DNA of 10,418 nt from Clostridiales bacterium (GTDB taxonomy: Bacteria > Bacillota > Clostridia > Oscillospirales > Oscillospiraceae), in contig SFHI01000068.1 in assembly GCA_004555705.1 (NCBI GenBank), positions 1-10,418 of the forward strand, in the 5' to 3' direction. This document shows, piece by piece, positions 6,508 to 10,418 of the stretch. The position numbers were made by a program, and so were the translations under genes. The number at the start of each line of letters is the position of its first letter. Position 1 is the first letter of the stretch. The notes beneath the pieces are model-generated. The model was not told the DNA's origin. It ran no database searches and saw nothing but the letters and a program-made list of their open reading frames with translations.

Positions 6508-8178
6508 ATGGATACCGTTGCTCTTTACAATCTTTGGCTTGCAAAAGCCGTGGACGATCCGGATTTGACTTCCGAGCTGCGAGGCGTGGAGCCGGGCAGC
6601 GATGCTTGCTTTGACCGGTTCTACCGGGACCTGGAATTCGGCACCGGAGGCCTGCGGGGGGTCATCGGCGCGGGTACCAACCGGCTGAACATCTACGTCA
6701 TCCGCCGGGCCACCCGGGGGCTGTGCGACTACCTGAAGGCCGCGGGGCTCCCCCTCTCCGTTGCCATCGGCTACGACAGCCGGATCAAGTCCGACCTCTT
6801 CGCCCGGGAGGCTGCCCGGGTCATCGCGGGGAACGGCCTGACGGCTTACCTGTACCCCCGCCTGGAGCCCACCCCGGCACTGAGCTGGGCCGTGCGGTAC
6901 TACAAAACCGGCGCGGGCATCTGCGTCACCGCCAGCCACAACCCGGCCAAGTACAACGGCTACAAGGTCTACGGCCCCGACGGCTGCCAGATCACCCTGG
7001 AGGCCGCCGCCGCTGTCCTGGAGCGGATCAACGCCCGGGAGATGTTCCCCGAGGAAGCGCTCCCCACCCTGGAGGAGGGGCTGGCCGCAGGGAGCATCCG
7101 CTACATCGGCGAGGACTGCCTGGAAGCCTTCCTGGATGCAGTACAGGCCCAGTCCCTGACAGCGGGCAAGCAGGCCCTGAAGGTGGTCTACACGCCCCTG
7201 AACGGCGCGGGGCTGGAGTGCGTCACCAAAATCTTAAAGCGCATCGGCGTGGAGGATGTGACCGTGGTTCCCCAGCAGGAGAAGCCCGACGGACATTTCC
7301 CCACCTGCCCCTACCCCAACCCGGAAATCCGGGAGGCCATGGAGCTGGGGCTGCAGCTGTGCCGGGAGGTAAAGCCCGACCTGCTCCTGGGCACCGACCC
7401 GGACTGCGACCGGATGGGCGTGGCCGTGCCGGAGGGGGACGACTACCGGCTCATTACCGGCAACGAGATGGGCGTGCTGCTGCTGGACTACGTCTGCCGC
7501 AAGCGCCTGGAAAACGGCACCATGCCTCAGCGCCCCGTGGCGGTGACCACCATCGTGTCCACGGACATGGCCGACGCGGTGGCGAAGGAGTACGGCGTGG
7601 AGCTGCGCCGGGTGCTGACGGGCTTCAAGTTCATCGGCGAGCAGATTGCCATGCTGGAAAACGAGAGCCACCCGGAGCGGTACATCCTGGGCTTTGAGGA
7701 GAGCTACGGCTACCTCTCCGGCACCCACGTCCGGGACAAGGACGCGGTGAACGCCTCCATGCTCTGCTGCGAGATGACCGCCTGGTACCGTGCCCAGGGC
7801 AAGACCCTGGCCCAGGCCATGGACGATCTGTACCGCAAGCACGGCTTCTTCCGCAACGACCTGGCCAGCTTCACCTTCGAGGGAGCCGACGGCATGGCGA
7901 AGATGGCCTCCATTATGGATACCCTCCGGGCCAATCCTCCCAAGGTATTGGCCGGGGAGCCGGTGACGGGGATTGTGGACTACCAGGAAGCCGGCACGGG
8001 CCTGCCTAAGAGCAACGTGCTCCAGTTCCAGTCCGCCTCCGGCAAGCTCCTGGTGCGGCCCTCCGGCACCGAGCCCAAGATCAAGCTGTACCTCTCCGCC
8101 CGGGCCGCTTCCATGGACGAAGCGGAAGCCCTCTGCGCCGCCGTCCTCCGGGAAACCGAGGCAGCGTACCTGCGCTGA
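6508..8178 (+). CDS. Phospho-sugar mutase (PgcA-like phosphoglucomutase/phosphomannomutase)
   Basis: Alpha-D-phosphohexomutase of 556 aa, expected to interconvert sugar 6- and 1-phosphates (glucose is the likeliest substrate) through a phosphoserine and a bis-phosphate intermediate in the cytoplasm. All four family signatures are intact: the phosphoserine loop TASHNP with Ser143 (141-146), the Mg-binding loop DPDCDR (297-302), the sugar-recognition loop GFEESYG (395-401) and the phosphate-binding loop RPSGTEPK (517-524). An N-terminal GTGGLRG (45-51) fits the PgcA/phosphopentomutase-2 type of about 550-600 aa. AAGGAGG seven bases before the ATG sets the start. No clear promoter is seen; the gap from GH20 is mostly repeats. 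Glucose-1-phosphate made here could supply nucleotide sugars for the glycan pathway of the 8764-10212 gene, but adjacency is the only link. Mannose or ribose phosphates are possible substrates. Confidence 0.92.
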   Translation: MDTVALYNLWLAKAVDDPDLTSELRGVEPGSDACFDRFYRDLEFGTGGLRGVIGAGTNRLNIYVIRRATRGLCDYLKAAGLPLSVAIGYDSRIKSDLFAREAARVIAGNGLTAYLYPRLEPTPALSWAVRYYKTGAGICVTASHNPAKYNGYKVYGPDGCQITLEAAAAVLERINAREMFPEEALPTLEEGLAAGSIRYIGEDCLEAFLDAVQAQSLTAGKQALKVVYTPLNGAGLECVTKILKRIGVEDVTVVPQQEKPDGHFPTCPYPNPEIREAMELGLQLCREVKPDLLLGTDPDCDRMGVAVPEGDDYRLITGNEMGVLLLDYVCRKRLENGTMPQRPVAVTTIVSTDMADAVAKEYGVELRRVLTGFKFIGEQIAMLENESHPERYILGFEESYGYLSGTHVRDKDAVNASMLCCEMTAWYRAQGKTLAQAMDDLYRKHGFFRNDLASFTFEGADGMAKMASIMDTLRANPPKVLAGEPVTGIVDYQEAGTGLPKSNVLQFQSASGKLLVRPSGTEPKIKLYLSARAASMDEAEALCAAVLRETEAAYLR

Positions 8179-8200
8179 TTGAATTCCCTCAGCAGTGCGG

Positions 8201-8446
8201 CAAATGGGTGCTTGTCGCTTCGCCCCATAGTTTCCTGTCATTGCGAGACCAGTCCGCAGACTGGTCGTGGCAATCCCCCGGTTAGAGGGGAAATGTACAG
8301 AAAAGTAACCGAAATAATGGAAGATACTGCGATTTTTGAAGGTAATCGTTACCTGGTCCCATTCAACCGGGGGATTGCCACACCAGTGTGCGCACTGGTT
8401 CGCAATGACAGCGTTTTTTGAGTGCATGCTTTCAAACAACAATTTG
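8201..8446 (-). repeat. Full-length REP/MITE-like palindromic element, inverted copy (core 8236-8410)
   Basis: Same family as 6198-6441 but in opposite orientation, so the two copies face each other around the mutase gene. The left arm has an 8-bp stem, GACCAGTC-CGCA-GACTGGTC, one pair longer than its relatives, with the extra G and C inserted on both sides. The right arm is ACCAGTG-TGCG-CACTGGT. The interior dyad GGTAA-TCG-TTACC lies at 8341-8353. Homology to the other copy extends past the core through a CGAAGCG stretch on one side and a CAAACAACAATTTG stretch on the other. Confidence 0.85.
8374..8419 (+). terminator. Possible terminator of the mutase gene formed by the element end
   Basis: The right arm of the element (outer ATTGC/GCAAT, inner ACCAGTG/CACTGGT) is followed on the plus strand by T6 at 8414-8419. 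The gap is seven bases from the local hairpin, or two from the stem formed if the whole element folds (8235-8411). No other terminator follows the mutase stop at 8178. The same hairpin and T-run arrangement occurs at 22-67 and, on the minus strand, at 1771-1816. Confidence 0.4.
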
Positions 8447-8512
8447 GCGACCAGCTTACGAAAGCTGATAACCTGAACAACGATTTGTCTTTCTGCCCCT
8501 TATTTTTTAATC

Positions 8513-8560
8513 ATCGCGAAGCGATACTTTCGCTATTATCTATTCTCTATTATCCATTCT
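8513..8560 (+). repeat. GAA-triloop hairpin followed by a period-14 tandem repeat
   Basis: The hairpin ATCGC-GAA-GCGAT (8513-8525) is followed by two 14-bp units, CTATTATCTATTCT and CTATTATCCATTCT (8533-8560), and a degenerate third. The same order (T-run, GAA hairpin, 14-bp units) is seen on the minus strand at 6188-6131 with quite different bases. The stretch 8447-8568 is otherwise AT-rich DNA with no gene. Confidence 0.6.
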
Positions 8561-8568
8561 CTCTTATC

Positions 8569-8613
8569 TAAATAACAAAGCATCGGCCCGGAGCAGTGTG
8601 CTCCGGGCCGATG
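8569..8613 (-). terminator. Intrinsic terminator of the sugar transferase gene
   Basis: Perfect 15-bp GC-rich stem (8581-8595 with 8599-8613) and a three-base loop, followed on the minus strand by the U-rich CTTTGTTATTT. It lies about 150 bp past the stop at 8764, after the short repeats. The plus-strand side lacks a T-run. Confidence 0.82.
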
Positions 8614-8630
8614 GTGTATACGGGGAATAA

Positions 8631-8664
8631 TTGTCAATTGTCAATGCGAATCAAGAGTTGAAAC
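8631..8664 (+). repeat. Short TTGTCAA repeat with AATCAAGAGTTGAAAC tail
   Basis: Two TTGTCAA units are followed by GCGAATCAAGAGTTGAAAC. It is the inverted relative of 8728-8763, and its tail matches that beside the permease 2 stop (1922-1935, opposite strand). The 8631/8728 pair encloses about 60 bp holding a broken palindromic arm. Confidence 0.6.
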
Positions 8665-8709
8665 AGGCAAAAAACGGCAGAAAATGTGGTAAGCAATAGA
8701 AAAAATGGT

Positions 8710-8727
8710 TTCATTGCGAACCAGTCC
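8710..8727. repeat. Broken palindromic-element arm
   Basis: TTCATTGCGAACCAGTCC matches the outer half of a left arm (compare 6234-6251) and stops at the hairpin loop. The bases that follow, CTCTTGATTGG, belong to the short-repeat family. The arm therefore appears cut or recombined at its hairpin apex. Confidence 0.6.
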
Positions 8728-8763
8728 CTCTTGATTGGAATTGTCAATTGTGAATTGTCAATT
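8728..8763 (-). repeat. Period-14 repeat abutting the sugar transferase stop codon
   Basis: In the gene's sense direction the TAG stop is followed directly by AATTGACAATTCACAATTGACAATTCC and CAATCAAGAG. The spacing of the TTGTCAATT units is 14 bp. The TTGACAA..CCAATCAAGAG part is shared with the repeat right after the permease 2 stop (1922-1958). Confidence 0.7.
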
Positions 8764-10212
8764 CTACATGGACCCGTCCTGTTTCAGGACGGCAAGGACG
8801 GTTTTCAGCAGGATTTTGATGTCCAGTCCCATGCTCCAGGAGCCGATGTACTGGGTGTCCAGCCGCACCACATCCTCAAAATCCGTGATCTCGCTGCGGC
8901 CGCTGATCTGCCACAGGCCCGTGATGCCGGGCTTGATGGCAAGCCGGGCCCGGTGGTGGAGGTCATACTTCTCCCACTCGTCCACCGTGGGGGGCCGGGT
9001 ACCCACCAGGGACATATCCCCCTTCAGCACATTGAAAAACTGGGGGAACTCGTCCAGGCTGGTGACCCGGATAAAATGGCCCAGGCCGGTTTTCTTCGTC
9101 CCGTCGGGGAGAATCCGGTTGCCGATGATCCGGGGATCAAAATCCAGCTTGAACATCATGCCGTCGCCCACCCGGTTGTCCTTCATCAGCTCCGCTTTCC
9201 GGGCCTCGGCATCCATGTACATACTGCGGAACTTGTACATTTTGAATTTTCTGCCGTTTCTCCCCACCCGGGTCTGGGCGAAGAAGATGGGGCCGGGGGA
9301 GCTGATATAAATGGCGGGGCCCAGAACCAGGCACAGCAGCAGCGTGGCCGCGCAGCCCACCAGTCCTCCCGCGATATCCAGGGCCCGCTTCAGGAAGGCC
9401 TGGCGGGGCGTGGTGAAATTCATGCTGGAGGTCAGCACGGTATAGCTCCCCAGCCGCTCCACGATCTGCTTTGCCCCCGAGGACGCGGCCTTGGCCAGGT
9501 TCAGGTGTACGGTGACCCCTGCCGTATTCAGCCGGTCAATCAGTTCCTGGGGATAGGGCAGCTCCGGGGGAATCAGGAGGAACACCTCGTCCACCCACTC
9601 CCTGCAGATGTACTGCGACGCGGTTTCCGGCCCGGCCACCACGGGGACGCCCGCGATCTCCCTGCAGGTCAGGTCCTGATCCAGAAGGATCAGTCCCGCA
9701 ATGCGGTACTTCTCCGCGCTTTTGGTCCGGAGCTGTTCCACCGCCTCCGCCGCCGCGGAGGCTCCGGTGACGATGAGCATGGCGCCGATGTCCTTCCCGG
9801 TACCCCGGCGGCGCAGAACCTGCTTCCAGCCCAGGCGGACGGCGTAGGTGATGAGGATATACAGCGCCCCCATGAGCAGCAGGGAGGCTCTGGAGTAGCT
9901 TTCCCCCTCCTTGATGAGGAACAGGTAGGAGATGCCCATGAGCACCACCAGAACGCAGTTTCGCATGGTGGCGGCAAACTCCTTGTAATAGCCTCTTTTG
10001 AGCACATTTTTCATGGTTTCGCAGAAAAACAGCACCGCGATGTCCGCAAAAATCAGCACGAAGCCCATACCCCGGTACAGCGGTATGGCATAGGGGTTCC
10101 ATTCGCCCTGCCGAAGGGCGTAGGACAGGATAAACGCCGCCTGCAGGCACAGCAAATCCAGAAGGATGAAGTCAAAATGCTTCAGCCACCCTTCAGGCCT
10201 CTTTTTATACAT
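8764..10212 (-). CDS. Polyprenyl-phosphate sugar-1-phosphate transferase (exopolysaccharide priming enzyme)
   Basis: Membrane glycosylphosphotransferase of 482 aa in the WbaP/CpsE class, which moves a sugar-1-phosphate from a UDP-sugar to undecaprenyl phosphate and so starts a surface glycan repeat unit. Four N-terminal membrane helices (about 12-32, 47-67, 84-103, 108-128) lead into a nucleotide-binding-like domain (about 145-240) with GAMLIVTGAS. The C-terminal catalytic domain starts at KRALDI (275-280) with a hydrophobic segment (about 281-303). It carries SPGPIFFAQTRVGRNG (305-320), KMYKFRSM (324-331), SLDEFPQFFNVLKGDMS (385-401), GTRPP (404-408), KPGITGLWQISGRS (427-440) and DIKILLKT (464-471). 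Length and domain order are normal and complete. The ATG at 10212 follows a GGAGAG-type site. The sugar donor cannot be told from sequence. A terminator follows at 8569-8613, so it seems to be a single-gene unit or the end of an operon entering from the right. Confidence 0.94.
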   Translation of the reverse strand: MYKKRPEGWLKHFDFILLDLLCLQAAFILSYALRQGEWNPYAIPLYRGMGFVLIFADIAVLFFCETMKNVLKRGYYKEFAATMRNCVLVVLMGISYLFLIKEGESYSRASLLLMGALYILITYAVRLGWKQVLRRRGTGKDIGAMLIVTGASAAAEAVEQLRTKSAEKYRIAGLILLDQDLTCREIAGVPVVAGPETASQYICREWVDEVFLLIPPELPYPQELIDRLNTAGVTVHLNLAKAASSGAKQIVERLGSYTVLTSSMNFTTPRQAFLKRALDIAGGLVGCAATLLLCLVLGPAIYISSPGPIFFAQTRVGRNGRKFKMYKFRSMYMDAEARKAELMKDNRVGDGMMFKLDFDPRIIGNRILPDGTKKTGLGHFIRVTSLDEFPQFFNVLKGDMSLVGTRPPTVDEWEKYDLHHRARLAIKPGITGLWQISGRSEITDFEDVVRLDTQYIGSWSMGLDIKILLKTVLAVLKQDGSM

Positions 10213-10418
10213 TCTTCTCTCTCTCCATTCTTCGGTTCACCGGAGGGTTTTTCAGCGCGGAATCGTGAAAACAGTGGGGACAGTTGGGGTATCCCCGACC
10301 GGGATGGAATTAAAATAATACGTGTTAGTTTAAAAACTTGGACTTAGTCCGTTTTATTGGTCATATTCCACAGTATAATAGCACCATCAAAGAGAGATGG
10401 GGCAAAATACTATGGTTA
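10213..10418. other. Upstream region of the sugar transferase gene
   Basis: AT-rich 206 bp with no convincing gene. It holds an 11-bp palindrome GGACTTAGTCC (10340-10350) that could be an operator, and a plus-strand TATAAT (10374-10379) that could serve a gene beyond the right edge but has no good -35. For the minus strand I find only weak hexamers (TATTAT at about 10315-10320, without a matching -35). Confidence 0.35.

Noticed and set aside
17..8410. The repeated hairpin arms as a CRISPR array
   Set aside because: Copies are kilobases apart, occur in both orientations, come as inverted pairs and have no regular spacers or cas genes.
7234..8442. 402-codon minus-strand frame opposite the mutase
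   Set aside because: It runs from within the palindromic element into the antisense of the mutase, with no recognisable domain and no ribosome binding site.
8686..10347. 553-codon plus-strand frame opposite the sugar transferase
   Set aside because: It is an antisense shadow of a gene with complete family motifs, and its first part covers short repeats.

Overview
The window looks like chromosome of a GC-rich anaerobic Firmicute, most likely a gut Clostridia member of the Oscillospiraceae/Ruminococcaceae type. The grounds are strong AAGGAGG ribosome binding sites, a lipoprotein-anchored LplABC-type sugar importer, GC-rich codon use, and AT-rich intergenic DNA packed with short palindromic repeats. 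This placement is inference; no rRNA or marker gene is present. There are six convincing protein genes and no tRNA, rRNA, CRISPR array or transposase.

Layout. At 205-3888 (minus strand) lies a carbohydrate ABC importer operon: permease 1, permease 2, then a lipoprotein solute-binding protein, ending in a perfect intrinsic terminator at 129-165. A divergent control region (3889-4257) separates it from a plus-strand GH20-type cytoplasmic beta-N-acetylhexosaminidase (4258-6129). Next on the plus strand is a phospho-sugar mutase (6508-8178). Last, on the minus strand, is a membrane polyprenyl-phosphate sugar-1-phosphate transferase (8764-10212) with its own terminator at 8569-8613. No ATPase for the importer is present, so it probably borrows a shared MsmX/MsmK-type ATPase encoded elsewhere.

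How the genes could work together. The importer would bring in a short glycan, and the divergent GH20 enzyme, which has no signal peptide, would trim hexosamine from its non-reducing end in the cytoplasm. The control region has a TATAAT box with a poor -35, two TAAAGGAA direct repeats exactly 21 bp apart beside it (a layout typical of AraC-type activators), and a separate 7-6-7 dyad nearer the hydrolase. The mutase would supply sugar-1-phosphates for central metabolism or for nucleotide sugars, which in turn feed surface-glycan synthesis begun by the sugar transferase. That last link is loose.

The most unusual content is intergenic. A family of REP/MITE-like elements (cores 1781-1904, 6234-6406 and 8236-8410, plus a part-copy at 17-58 and a broken arm at 8710-8727) has inverted ends, each of which folds into its own hairpin. 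Across seven arms the stem sequence changes but base pairing is always kept. The two full copies lie in opposite orientation around the mutase gene. A second family of short, mostly 14-bp-period repeats sits directly against three stop codons and brackets the palindromic elements. Together they fill most of the intergenic DNA and may act as 3' UTR structures or transcription terminators.
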